Source of the DNA: Caulobacter sp.
Lineage (GTDB): Bacteria > Pseudomonadota > Alphaproteobacteria > Caulobacterales > Caulobacteraceae
Length of the DNA stretch: 51,413 nt
Assembly (NCBI GenBank): GCA_017745235.1
Contig: JAGHZU010000027.1
Span: 1 to 51,413, forward strand
Direction: 5' to 3'
Under the pieces are notes generated by a model. It was not told the DNA's origin. It saw only the letters and a list, made by a program, of their open reading frames with translations, and made no database searches. The translations under genes were made by a program, and so were the position numbers. Shown here one piece after another: positions 14,053-21,048 of this stretch (positions are counted from its first letter, which is position 1; each line of letters starts with the position of its first letter).

Positions 14053-14229
14053 TCACCCGTCCTCTTCCTCGGCCGCCTCGGCAAGGAAGGTCTCGCCAAG
14101 CAGGCTGTAGAACTCGCCCACCAGGGCGAGGTGCTCGGTGTCGTCCGTGACCTGGTCTGTGGCCTCGATCTCTTCGCGCAGGGCCGCGGCCTTCGCTCCG
14201 TAGACGATGGCCTGTTCGATCTTCTTCAT
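14053..14229 (-). CDS. Small leftward hypothetical protein
   Basis: 58 aa, acidic and helical: MKKIEQAIVYGAKAAALREE then TDDTEHLALVGEFYSLLGE and AEAAEEEDG. I prefer this frame to the rightward frame on the other strand because its composition is coherent and amphipathic and it begins with a plain ATG. The rightward reading of the same bases has no helix pattern. Leftward orientation is opposite to the neighbours. Confidence 0.6.
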   Translation of the reverse strand: MKKIEQAIVYGAKAAALREEIEATDQVTDDTEHLALVGEFYSLLGETFLAEAAEEEDG

Positions 14230-14277
14230 GTCGCTCCCCGTGGTTCAGCGCCTGACGCTGCCACGGCGCGCGGCAGC

Positions 14278-14382
14278 TCATCCATTCATTTTGCGCAGGG
14301 TCGGGATCGGTCGCCGTTCTACACGGACGCGGCGACTGATGGTGCCGGGCGCGAAAGCCAGCCGGAGGCGTTCGTCGTCCAT
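14278..14382 (-). CDS. Very small leftward protein
   Basis: 34 aa (MDDERLRLAFAPGTISRRVR start), basic at the C-terminus. GGAGACGCGGG precedes the ATG. Lies between two other leftward small genes and could be part of one short leftward transcript. Short length makes the call tentative. Confidence 0.45.
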   Translation of the reverse strand: MDDERLRLAFAPGTISRRVRVERRPIPTLRKMNG

Positions 14383-14415
14383 CCCGCGTCTCCGGCTGGA
14401 TCCCAACAAGCTCGT

Positions 14416-14649
14416 TCAACGAGCATCCCCTTCGCTCGCATCCCCCATGCGGCGAACCGGGGCGCCAAGCTGTCCCCCCTCTACGGCTTGGCGCCCCAAC
14501 CAATCACGCAGGTAGGCTCGACTGACCGCGGAGTGGAATTCCGCCGCCTGGGTCAGATGCTCAGCCTCTCTCATCAGGCCGCAGGCCTGCGCCCGCAGCG
14601 ACGCTGCCCTGGCCGCGCTGTTCACGCTCGCGATCAACTCGTCACTCAC
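14416..14649 (-). CDS. Small leftward hypothetical protein
   Basis: 77 aa from a GTG at 14649 (a GTG one codon upstream, 14652, is equally possible); GAGGGG precedes both. Helical: ELIASVNSAARAASLRAQAC, MREAEHLTQAAEFHSAVSRA, then AYLRDWLGRQA. It is the first gene of a leftward group of three (14053-14649) divergent from the HTH gene at 14730. Function unknown. Confidence 0.55.
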   Translation of the reverse strand: MSDELIASVNSAARAASLRAQACGLMREAEHLTQAAEFHSAVSRAYLRDWLGRQAVEGGQLGAPVRRMGDASEGDAR

Positions 14650-14729
14650 CACCAATTCCCCTCGGTTGTGCGGCGCAAAATGCTCCGCCGCGCCGCCGCA
14701 CGTCCCCTTGCAAAGATCGGAACCGTGCA

Positions 14730-15179
14730 ATGAGCCGCGCCCTGTCCCTGGAAGAAGTGAAGGCCCTGACGCACCAACTGGTCGCGGCCGTAGGTGGTGT
14801 GATCCCGGCTGGGATCATGCTGAGCGTGAGCCACCAGCGCGTGTCGCAGTGGCAGAACGCCAACCACCCCGACGTCATGCCCTTCATGGGGATCTTGACC
14901 CTGCAGGCCGCGGCCCAAACGGACATCGTCACAGGCGCCGCCAGCCGGGCGATCAAGGACGACCCCCAAGGCGACATTCTCGGCGCCATGGTCGAGACCA
15001 TGAACCGGGCCTCCGAGGCGCTTGCCGCCACGCACGAGATGGAAGCCGACGGCCACCGCGACGCCGGCGAGATCCACGAGGTTCGGGCGGCTTTCGCAGC
15101 GCTCAAGAAGCAGGTCGACCGAGCCCATGACGTGGCCAACGGCCTGACGCCGACCCGTCATCTGCGCGTCGTCGGCTGA
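14730..15179 (+). CDS. HTH transcriptional regulator (CII-position protein)
   Basis: 149 aa. N-terminal HTH: LVAAVGGVIPAGIMLSVSHQ then RVSQWQNANHPDVMPFMGIL (residues about 17-56), typical of phage regulators. C-terminal part is helical with AFAALKKQVDRAHDVANG and may oligomerise. Its place on the rightward early transcript, shortly downstream of the Cro-like gene, is that of CII, but sequence alone does not show lambda CII homology. Confidence 0.65.
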   Translation: MSRALSLEEVKALTHQLVAAVGGVIPAGIMLSVSHQRVSQWQNANHPDVMPFMGILTLQAAAQTDIVTGAASRAIKDDPQGDILGAMVETMNRASEALAATHEMEADGHRDAGEIHEVRAAFAALKKQVDRAHDVANGLTPTRHLRVVG

Positions 15180-15233
15180 CCCCATGCGCCACGCGCCGGG
15201 GCGCACCCGACCGGCGCCAGGGAGAACCAGCAC

Positions 15234-15503
15234 ATGGCCGAAGACGCCAGCAGCCACCATGACGTGCTCAACAGCACGGCCCAACAGCAGATCAAATCCA
15301 TCATCGACCGGGTTGAGCGCCTTGCTACTGAAGAGGCCGAGATCCGCGAGCAGAAGAAAGAGGTCTACGCGGAAGCCAAGGGCAACGGCTTCAACGTCCA
15401 GGTCCTGAAAGCCATCGTTCGACTGCGCAAGGTCGACAAGGCCAAGCGCCAGGAAACCGACGCCATCCTCGACCTGTACCTCTCCGCGATCGGGGAGATC
15501 TGA
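15234..15503 (+). CDS. gapR: GapR family protein (DUF2312)
   Basis: 89 aa, full length for the family. It is unmistakable: HHDVLNSTAQQQIKSIIDRV, ERLATEEAEIREQKKEVYAE, AKGNGFNVQVLKAIVRLRK and DAILDLYLSAIGEI match Caulobacter GapR almost residue by residue in my recall. GapR is a nucleoid protein that binds overtwisted AT-rich DNA and helps topoisomerases during replication (established). A phage-encoded copy should work on phage or host DNA ahead of forks. Good ribosome site (AGGGAG about 10 nt upstream). Confidence 0.92.
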   Translation: MAEDASSHHDVLNSTAQQQIKSIIDRVERLATEEAEIREQKKEVYAEAKGNGFNVQVLKAIVRLRKVDKAKRQETDAILDLYLSAIGEI

Positions 15504-15506
15504 GGC

Positions 15507-15719
15507 ATGAGCCGCGCAGCCCGACTCCTCGACATCTTCCGCATTCGCTGGCTGCGCGGTCCTGTCTCGGATCACGAGGCCGGCCAGGTTCTCGCCAAGC
15601 GTGCCGCTGACGCGCGCCGTCGTGCTGACCTGACCTTTCGCGAGAAGCGAGACGCCCTGAACGCCCAGCTTCGCGCCGAGTGCGAGGCCGGCCTCGTCTG
15701 CGGGAGGCCATCCCGATGA
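15507..15719 (+). CDS. Small basic hypothetical protein
   Basis: 70 aa, strongly basic with a helix RAADARRRADLTFREKRDA. Follows GapR by 3 nt and overlaps the next start (ATGA), so it is part of the same early transcript. No family recognised; nucleic-acid binding is possible on charge alone. Confidence 0.55.
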   Translation: MSRAARLLDIFRIRWLRGPVSDHEAGQVLAKRAADARRRADLTFREKRDALNAQLRAECEAGLVCGRPSR

Positions 15720-16045
15720 AGCAGCGCGCCCTTGGCCGAATGAAGGCCGGCCGTATGAACAAGATGGAGGCCGAGTACGGCGCCATGCTTGAGGTGCGCA
15801 AGCGAGCAGGGGAGGTGGCCTGGTACGCCTTCGAAGGCATCAAGCTTCGCCTCGCCGACCTGACCTTCTACAGCCCCGACTACCTCGTGATGCTCACCAA
15901 CGGCGAGCTGGAGGTCCACGAAGTCAAAGGCTTCTGGGAGGACGACGCGCGCGTGAAGATCAAGGTCGCGGCGTCCCTTTTCCCTTTCAGGTTCATCGCT
16001 GTTCAGAAGGCCCGGGGCGCATGGTCGTTCGAGGACTTCTCATGA
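15716..16045 (+). CDS. DUF1064 phage nuclease-like protein
   Basis: 109 aa from ATG 15716, overlapping the previous stop. Pattern MEAEYGAMLEVRKRAGEV, then DLTFYSPDYLVMLTNGELEV and HEVKGFWEDDARVKIKVAA, ending FPFRFIAVQKARGAW. The PDY...ExHEVKG-type motif with a later DARVKIK is the signature of DUF1064, which belongs to the PD-(D/E)XK/Holliday-resolvase-like fold (family known; nuclease activity inferred). Likely a structure-specific nuclease of replication or recombination. Confidence 0.8.
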   Translation: MKQRALGRMKAGRMNKMEAEYGAMLEVRKRAGEVAWYAFEGIKLRLADLTFYSPDYLVMLTNGELEVHEVKGFWEDDARVKIKVAASLFPFRFIAVQKARGAWSFEDFS

Positions 16046-16458
16046 GTGCTCTTCCAGCCCTCCTGGAGCTGATGCTGGCCCCGGCGCCCGAGGTGGAGAC
16101 ACCTGCGCCGCCGGCTCCTCGTCCCCGCCTGGTTGCGGTCGCTCCGCCGCCGCCCGTCGCCGATCCAGTGGAGCCTGAGCGCAGGGCCCAGGCCGAAAGC
16201 CTGCCGCCGCGCCATGTCCGCTACCACTGCGAGCCGTTGCCCGACGCCCGGCCGGTCGAGATCGACAAGGCCAAGCCCCACCACTGCCGGTGGGTCGTGA
16301 CCTTCGACGGTGAGGACCGGTTCTGCGGCGCTCCGAAGGGCAAGCGCCCTGACGGCGAGGCTTCCCCGTACTGCCCGGCGCACCAGCGCCGCGCCTTCCG
16401 CACCGGCGTGCTCCTGCCCGCCGCCTACATCAAATCCGTCATGAGGTGGGCCAGATGA
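16042..16458 (+). CDS. GcrA C-terminal-domain-like protein without the HTH
   Basis: 138 aa. Residues about 12-50 are a Pro/Ala-rich linker; residues about 80-120 contain CRWVVTFDGEDRFCGAPK, SPYCPAHQRRAF with Cys82, Trp84, Cys95, Cys111 and His114. The Cys-x-Trp, Phe-Cys-Gly, Tyr-Cys-x-x-His spacing is that of the C-terminal sigma70-contacting domain of the Caulobacter cell-cycle regulator GcrA, which in the host follows a similar Pro/Ala linker. The N-terminal GcrA DNA-binding part (start WTDERVE) is missing. It could therefore compete for sigma70 without binding GcrA sites (inference). Confidence 0.7.
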   Translation: MSALPALLELMLAPAPEVETPAPPAPRPRLVAVAPPPPVADPVEPERRAQAESLPPRHVRYHCEPLPDARPVEIDKAKPHHCRWVVTFDGEDRFCGAPKGKRPDGEASPYCPAHQRRAFRTGVLLPAAYIKSVMRWAR

Positions 16459-16580
16459 CCCGCAACGAGAGCAAGGTGGAGTACTACCGCGGCGAGGGCC
16501 GCCTTGCCGCACAGGAGCTCAGCAAGGCCGTACAGGTCTCCGCCGATGACCTGCCCCTCTTCGGTGGAGAGGCGGCATGA
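16455..16580 (+). CDS. Small hypothetical protein
   Basis: 41 aa (MTRNESKVEYYRGEGRLAAQ start), in ATGA overlap with the GcrA-like gene. Acidic C-terminus with SADDLPLFGGEAA. Stops 5 nt before the end of the convergent membrane-protein gene. Too short for a family assignment. Confidence 0.55.
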   Translation: MTRNESKVEYYRGEGRLAAQELSKAVQVSADDLPLFGGEAA

Positions 16581-16585
16581 CCAGG

Positions 16586-17188
16586 CTAGTGCTTGATGAT
16601 GCCCTGGATCGAGCCCAGGGCACTGAAAAGACCGTTGGCAAAACAGCAGACCGAGGAAGTAGACGCGATTACCATTATTCCCTGACTACAGAACCGGATG
16701 GCCTCACGTGCGCGCCTGATGCCTGGCGGCTGCTCGTAGCGAGCCGACAGCCAGTCGTCGGCGCCAAATCGCAACCAGAGCAGCAAGGGGATCGATCCGG
16801 CAGTCAACAGGCCCCAGGCAAACTGAACCATGGCGGGTGCGACGAGTGGTGCAATTTCTGCTGGCTTGTCGGCTTGGAGAAGGCCGCTAGACAGCGCTGC
16901 GAAAGCAGCAGCATTTGCAATTCCAAGTGTTGTGAAAAACCGACGGAACCAGAAGTTCGCCCCTTCGGCGGCAGCCTTCTCCCGGTCAAGTCTCGCGGTA
17001 CGCTCTTCAGCTCGACGGGCTGCGCGCAGCTTAGGCAGAAGCGCGTCCAACTGGTGCGTCAGATTCATGCGCCGGATCAAAAGCTCAGCTTTCTTTTTGC
17101 CCTCAGCGCCGTCAGTCAACCTCCTCACCTGATCGAGTTCCTGTTCGATCCGGCGAATGGTGTGCTCAATTTCTTCGGATGGCTCCAT
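16586..17188 (-). CDS. Leftward coiled-coil membrane protein (moron)
   Basis: 200 aa. Residues about 1-75 form a charged coiled coil (IEQELDQVRRLTDGAEGKKK, AARRAEERTARLDREKAA). Then come hydrophobic segments at about 84-103 (LGIANAAAFAALSSGLLQ), 115-140 (PAMVQFAWGLLTAGSIPLLL) and 168-190 (GIMVIASTSSVCCFANGL). It is a lone leftward gene inside a rightward early operon with no strong ribosome site and somewhat lower GC, the marks of a moron expressed from its own promoter. Superinfection exclusion or membrane defence is a reasonable guess but nothing identifies it. Confidence 0.7.
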   Translation of the reverse strand: MEPSEEIEHTIRRIEQELDQVRRLTDGAEGKKKAELLIRRMNLTHQLDALLPKLRAARRAEERTARLDREKAAAEGANFWFRRFFTTLGIANAAAFAALSSGLLQADKPAEIAPLVAPAMVQFAWGLLTAGSIPLLLWLRFGADDWLSARYEQPPGIRRAREAIRFCSQGIMVIASTSSVCCFANGLFSALGSIQGIIKH

Positions 17189-17223
17189 AAGCTGAAGCCT
17201 AGCTCAACCATGGCGACGGTCAA

Positions 17224-17496
17224 ATGACGCGCGTCGCCTATGTCCGCAAGACGACCGGAGTCCGGCGCGAGCCAGGTGGTCTGGAGCGCGCCGTTCTGAT
17301 GTTGGTCGGCGACGGCTGCACGACCAGTCTGGCGATAGCCGAGATGCTCGGCACCTCGATCGACAACGTCAACGGCGCCCTTGGTCGGCTGGAGCGCGGC
17401 GGAAGCGGCAGACGCAGTGACTGTAGGGTTCCGATCGTCTGGGACATCACCGCGCATGGCCGCCTGATCGTCAGCGACGAGGGTCAGTGGACGTGA
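17224..17496 (+). CDS. Winged-helix DNA-binding protein
   Basis: 90 aa. Residues about 20-75: GLERAVLMLVGDGCTTSLAI then AEMLGTSIDNVNGALGRLER form helix-turn-helix, and SGRRSDCRVPIVWDITAHG would be the wing. It precedes the replication genes and overlaps the next start as GTGA. May be an early regulator or an origin-recognition helper. Confidence 0.6.
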   Translation: MTRVAYVRKTTGVRREPGGLERAVLMLVGDGCTTSLAIAEMLGTSIDNVNGALGRLERGGSGRRSDCRVPIVWDITAHGRLIVSDEGQWT

Positions 17497-18218
17497 GCGT
17501 TATCGCCGCCGCTCTGAAGCACATGCTTGCCGCCGGCATGTCGCACGACGCGATCGTCGCGGCTGTCGAGGAGATGGAGGCTGTGCGCCCGGCGGAGCCG
17601 GCGCGAACCGCCCGCCAGGAGCGAAACGCCCGCTACTATGAGGCTCGGAAAGCCCGTCTTGAGGCGTCTGAAAAGCGTCTTAATCCGTCTTGTTCGTCTG
17701 AAACGTCTGAACCCCTTTCCCTCCCTCCTTCCCCCCAGACCCCCCAACCACCCACCCATACCCGTGGTGGTGTGACTACGCACGCGTACGAGGCGGACGA
17801 CTGGCCGGCTGGCGAGACCGCGATGGACCACGCCGCTCGTCTGGCCACGATGGACCGCAACATCGACACGGCCCGCAAGCCCGGCCTGATCACGACTTTG
17901 GGGGAGGTGGCGCGCTGGCGTCAGCTCGGGTGGAGCTGGGAGCTCGATGTCCTGCCGGCCGTCCGCGCCCACGGCCAGCGGGCAGGGCCAGACCCTGTCT
18001 CAAGCTGGAAATTCTTCACCGAGGCCATTGGCCGCGCCCATGCCGCCAGGACCCGCCCAGACGAAAGCTTCACCCCGCAGGCCAAGAGGCCAAGCCATGA
18101 CCGACCTGACCACGCACAGCGAAAATTCGACCAACGCCAAGCTGCCCATGCCGATGATTTCGAGGGGGCTCGGCGCGCTGCTGAACGTCGAACCGCAAAA
18201 CTCGCGAGCGGTTTCTGA
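17493..18218 (+). CDS. Putative replication protein
   Basis: 241 aa from GTG 17493 (overlap GTGA; a GTG at 17487 is in frame, two codons more). N-terminal helix with AALKHMLAAGMSHDAIVAAV, then a charged part ERNARYYEARKARLEASEK, a Ser/Pro linker (LSLPPSPQTPQPPTHTR) and a helical C-terminal part with TMDRNIDTARKPGLITTL and WRQLGWSWELDVLPAV. The linker of Ser/Pro repeats joining an N-terminal and a helical domain is common in phage initiator/O-type proteins, so an origin-binding role is likely but not proven. The last 122 nt overlap the next gene. Confidence 0.55.
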   Translation: MSVIAAALKHMLAAGMSHDAIVAAVEEMEAVRPAEPARTARQERNARYYEARKARLEASEKRLNPSCSSETSEPLSLPPSPQTPQPPTHTRGGVTTHAYEADDWPAGETAMDHAARLATMDRNIDTARKPGLITTLGEVARWRQLGWSWELDVLPAVRAHGQRAGPDPVSSWKFFTEAIGRAHAARTRPDESFTPQAKRPSHDRPDHAQRKFDQRQAAHADDFEGARRAAERRTAKLASGF

Positions 18219-18834
18219 GATCGTCAGCACGCCAGCGCTGCTGGACGAAGCCAGACGGCTGCTTCCCGACCTGCAACGATATGCGACCCAGCCCGCCGGG
18301 CCGGAAGGGGTCTATCGCGTCCTCGCGTCGCGCAGAGTGATTTTTCCTCAGCCAGTCAGGACACCGGAGGAGTCGGACGCCTGGTACGGCGCCTACTACG
18401 ATGTTTGCGCCGACCTGCCAGAAACCGCCCTTGAAGTCGGAATGCAGGCGTGGGTGGCCAAACCAGACAGCCAGTTCATGCCCAAGCCTGGAGAGCTTAG
18501 GGCGTTGGCCCTGGCCACACCGTCGAGGCTCGTCCGAGCTGTCGACCGCTGCCGAGCCGCTGTCGAGTACGAGGCGCCTAAGCCACCGATCGAGAGCCCG
18601 TACGACTTCGGCTCTACGATGCGCCGACCGCCGCCGCTCCCGACCGCCGCCGACCGAGAACACGTCAGGCGTCAAATGCGCGACTTCCTCGCCAAGGACG
18701 ACGACCGCCGCGCCAAAGCGGACCACAAGCGCCGAAATGACGGTCCCAGCATCGCGGGACCTGCCGATGAGAAGGGCGTCACACCGGCCATGCGGGCATT
18801 GCTGGCCAAGAGAGACCAAGGCACGGCGGCATGA
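18097..18834 (+). CDS. Putative replication/helicase-loader-like protein
   Basis: 245 aa from ATG 18097. Middle segment AWYGAYYDVCADLPETALEV then GMQAWVAKPDSQFMPKPGEL (residues about 95-135) resembles phage replication proteins with a short helical helicase-binding region (recall). N-terminal 40 residues are low complexity. The C-terminus is charged (REHVRRQMRDFLAKDDDRR). Overlap with the previous replication gene by 122 nt and position after an HTH gene fit lambda O/P order. No helicase is seen in the phage, so loading of the host DnaB would be the role. Confidence 0.55.
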   Translation: MTDLTTHSENSTNAKLPMPMISRGLGALLNVEPQNSRAVSEIVSTPALLDEARRLLPDLQRYATQPAGPEGVYRVLASRRVIFPQPVRTPEESDAWYGAYYDVCADLPETALEVGMQAWVAKPDSQFMPKPGELRALALATPSRLVRAVDRCRAAVEYEAPKPPIESPYDFGSTMRRPPPLPTAADREHVRRQMRDFLAKDDDRRAKADHKRRNDGPSIAGPADEKGVTPAMRALLAKRDQGTAA

Positions 18835-19163
18835 AGCAGTCGAACCGCTACGCAGTCGCCATGAGCGACCCTTGCTTGGTCCAAGTCCTAGACATGGTTC
18901 GGCGTATTGAGGCTCAGGCGCCAGATGACCTGATCGCGATAGCGAAAGCCTCGCCGCGCCGAAACGACACCGTTGCTAAGTGGTTCGAACGCCGGCGTCA
19001 CGCCGTAATCCAGGCTGCAGCCGATGCCGCAGCTCTCGGTGAAGCGTTGGCCCTCGCAAATGCCGAGATCAAGCGGTTACGGCGCGATTTGGCGGAGCGT
19101 GGAGACATTAATGGGATCCGAGAGAGCCGGTCCCGTTTCGAGATCGCCGGAGGCGTCGGATGA
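18831..19163 (+). CDS. Hypothetical protein
   Basis: 110 aa, coupled by a 4-nt overlap to the previous gene. Helical with SPRRNDTVAKWFERRRHAV and a likely coiled coil QAAADAAALGEALALANAEI then KRLRRDLAER. No family recognised. Confidence 0.55.
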   Translation: MKQSNRYAVAMSDPCLVQVLDMVRRIEAQAPDDLIAIAKASPRRNDTVAKWFERRRHAVIQAAADAAALGEALALANAEIKRLRRDLAERGDINGIRESRSRFEIAGGVG

Positions 19164-19537
19164 AGCAGTCCCACCGTCTCGCCCTTAAAGGCATCGCCGA
19201 AGTGCTCGACACCGCGGACGTTCCCTGGCGAGCCCAGCAGGGCGGCAAGCACCTCTGCGTGATCGTGACTGGCCCGAACGGTGAAGAGCATAAGATGCCA
19301 GTCAGCGGATCACCGCGCGACGCCGACGCCGTCCTGAGTTTCCAGCGCCAGCAGGCCCAGCGCATCCTTGTGCGCCTGGGTATCGGATTCCACCGTGGCG
19401 CCCGCCACGCCGAGCGGAAGTGCTGCCGCAAGGGCCCGCCGCCGCCGAAGGCCACCGTCCTGACATTCGACCGGCCCGACCACGACAAGGGGCCATATCG
19501 AGACCCATGGGCGGCTTTTAGGGAGCGGAGCACATGA
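19160..19537 (+). CDS. Hypothetical protein with HicA-like N-terminus
   Basis: 125 aa. The first 75 residues (ADVPWRAQQGGKHLCVIVTG, then EEHKMPVSGSPRDADAV) read like the alpha-beta fold of HicA-type RNA-binding toxins, with a Gly-Gly-Lys-His segment, but no HicB partner follows. The C-terminal part is basic and Cys-containing (RKCCRKGPPPPKA). Function unknown; the toxin link is weak. Confidence 0.45.
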   Translation: MKQSHRLALKGIAEVLDTADVPWRAQQGGKHLCVIVTGPNGEEHKMPVSGSPRDADAVLSFQRQQAQRILVRLGIGFHRGARHAERKCCRKGPPPPKATVLTFDRPDHDKGPYRDPWAAFRERST

Positions 19538-19767
19538 TCCAACTCGGCAAAGGGCGGCTGTTGGTTCAGTCACTCTCGGACTCTGATGAATGGGAAGAGT
19601 TAGGCGCGCAGCCTGCTCCGTCATCCAAGAGAAAATTCGTCAACCGACAATCGGTAATCACCGGCATAGGCGAAGCACTCGTAAACCGTCACGCCCGCCG
19701 ACGCTTCGACGCTTTGGCCAGAAGCCGCCGCGTGACGACCACCACCACAACAGGCATACCATCCTAG
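19534..19767 (+). CDS. Small hypothetical protein
   Basis: 77 aa. Polar with a Ser-rich middle and basic helix ALVNRHARRRFDALARSRRV, then Thr-rich end. Its last codons lie over the first copy of the late box GGCATACC. No family recognised. Confidence 0.5.
   Translation: MIQLGKGRLLVQSLSDSDEWEELGAQPAPSSKRKFVNRQSVITGIGEALVNRHARRRFDALARSRRVTTTTTTGIPS
19753..19764 (+). promoter_or_regulatory. Late-type box GGCATACC (no hairpin)
   Basis: GGCATACCATCC matches the box of the repeated late element (consensus GGCATACCTACCC) but lacks the GCGTC/GACGC stem. It lies 17 nt upstream of the small gene at 19782 and so at the left edge of the late region. Confidence 0.5.
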
Positions 19768-19781
19768 AAAGGAACACCCGC

Positions 19782-19895
19782 ATGGACACCATCCACACTG
19801 TAGCCGTCTACGGCGGCGTGCCGGTTCTCTGGGCCATCGCCTACGCCATTTCTCAGTGGGCAGGCTCTCGCTGGCCGTCGAAGGGCGAAGACTGA
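19782..19895 (+). CDS. Small single-helix membrane protein
   Basis: 37 aa with AAAGGAAC before the ATG. One hydrophobic segment (VAVYGGVPVLWAIAYAISQW) near the N-terminus then a short hydrophilic tail. First gene behind the GGCATACC box. Too short to assign. Confidence 0.5.
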   Translation: MDTIHTVAVYGGVPVLWAIAYAISQWAGSRWPSKGED

Positions 19896-19909
19896 GGCGC
19901 ATCTGGACC

Positions 19910-20542
19910 ATGTCCGGCCTATCCAGACCGATGCCGCCTGCCGACCTGATGGAGAGCTTGGTCCGCTCGTTTATGCCGAGCCCGGAGCTCGATGCATGGG
20001 CCCGCGCGACGTTCATCGCCCCGGGCGCTGCACTCTGGAACGAGGACCACGACCACCTGAACCGCGCCGCGCTCGGCTTCGTTTGGACGACTGTCCCCAA
20101 TAGGCGGGGAGGGAACTTGGTCGCCGGCCAGTGCGAGATCATGCCGCCTATGGCGATGGGGAAATGGCAACGGGCCCGCGCCGAGCAGCAGATTGCCGAG
20201 TGGTTCGGCGAGGTTCCGGACTTCCTGATCACGATCGACGCGAACTATGCCCAGGTCTGCGACGATCCCGAGTTCTGCGCCCTTGTTGACCACGAACTCT
20301 ACCACGCCGCCCAGGAGCTGGATCAGTTCGGAGCGCCCAAGTTCACGAGGGACGGTCGACCAAAGTTCGGCCTTAAGGGACATGACGTGGAGGAATTCGT
20401 CGGGATCGTGCGCCGTTATGGGGCCGGACCGGCCGCGGGCGCGACCCAGGCTCTCGTCGAAGCGGCGAGCCGTCGACCCGAGATCGCCGCGGCGCAGATC
20501 AGCCAGGCGTGCGGCACATGTCGCATGCTGAAGGCGGCCTGA
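19910..20542 (+). CDS. Phage putative metallopeptidase
   Basis: 210 aa from ATG 19910. The HExxH zinc motif is at His128-Glu129...His132 in VDHELYHAAQELD, preceded by a Gln-containing stretch and followed by KFGLKGHDVEEFVGIVRRYG. This order matches the phage metallopeptidase family (PF18894 type) that precedes terminase genes in many phages. Its substrate is unknown, and it may be a structural adaptor using the fold. Confidence 0.75.
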   Translation: MSGLSRPMPPADLMESLVRSFMPSPELDAWARATFIAPGAALWNEDHDHLNRAALGFVWTTVPNRRGGNLVAGQCEIMPPMAMGKWQRARAEQQIAEWFGEVPDFLITIDANYAQVCDDPEFCALVDHELYHAAQELDQFGAPKFTRDGRPKFGLKGHDVEEFVGIVRRYGAGPAAGATQALVEAASRRPEIAAAQISQACGTCRMLKAA

Positions 20543-20552
20543 GGCTGACCTG

Positions 20553-21029
20553 ATGGCAAAGCGCCCAGAACCCACGCTCAACGACGAGGCCCGCGCCTAT
20601 GTGGTGGCGGCCCTGGCATGCTTCGACCCGCCCGGGGTCGTGGCAAAGGCTGTCAGGGAGGAATTCGGTCTTCAGATCACGCCGCAGAGCGTCGAGGCCT
20701 ACGACCCAACCAAGCGCGCCGGCCGGAAGCTTTCGGCCAAGTGGCGGGCCATGTTCGAAGAGACACGAGAGAAGTTCCTGAAGGACTCGGCCTCGATCGG
20801 CGCGAGCCACAAGAATGTGCGCGTCCGGGCGCTTGAGCGTATGGCGCGCCGCGCCGAGACCCAAGGCAACCTCGTCGTCGCCGCCCAGCTCTACGAGCAG
20901 ATCGCCAAGGAGATGGGCAACGCCTACACGAACCGGCGGGAGCTGACGGGCAAGGACGGCAAGGACCTGCCCGTTGCGCCGGTGTCAGCGGTGGCGATCT
21001 TCGCCCTGCCGGATAACGGCCGAGGCTGA
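20553..21029 (+). CDS. terS: Terminase small subunit (DUF2280-type)
   Basis: 158 aa. N-terminal HTH: PPGVVAKAVREEFGLQITPQ then SVEAYDPTKRAGRKLSAKWR, then KNVRVRALERMARRAETQGN and EQIAKEMGNAYTNRRELTG. DUF2280 phage proteins function as small terminase subunits that recognise cos or pac DNA (family knowledge). Immediately upstream of the large subunit. Binding of packaging sites is expected near here. Confidence 0.85.
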   Translation: MAKRPEPTLNDEARAYVVAALACFDPPGVVAKAVREEFGLQITPQSVEAYDPTKRAGRKLSAKWRAMFEETREKFLKDSASIGASHKNVRVRALERMARRAETQGNLVVAAQLYEQIAKEMGNAYTNRRELTGKDGKDLPVAPVSAVAIFALPDNGRG

Positions 21030-21048
21030 TGCAAGGCGGAGTAGCGCG

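Noticed and set aside
13984..14733. 249-aa rightward open frame at the start of the right early region
   Set aside because: Three coherent small genes on the minus strand explain these bases better; the long frame has no helix pattern and overlaps the next real start.
19160..19537. HicA toxin of a HicAB system
   Set aside because: Only weak fold resemblance at the N-terminus and no HicB-like antitoxin next to it; left as hypothetical.
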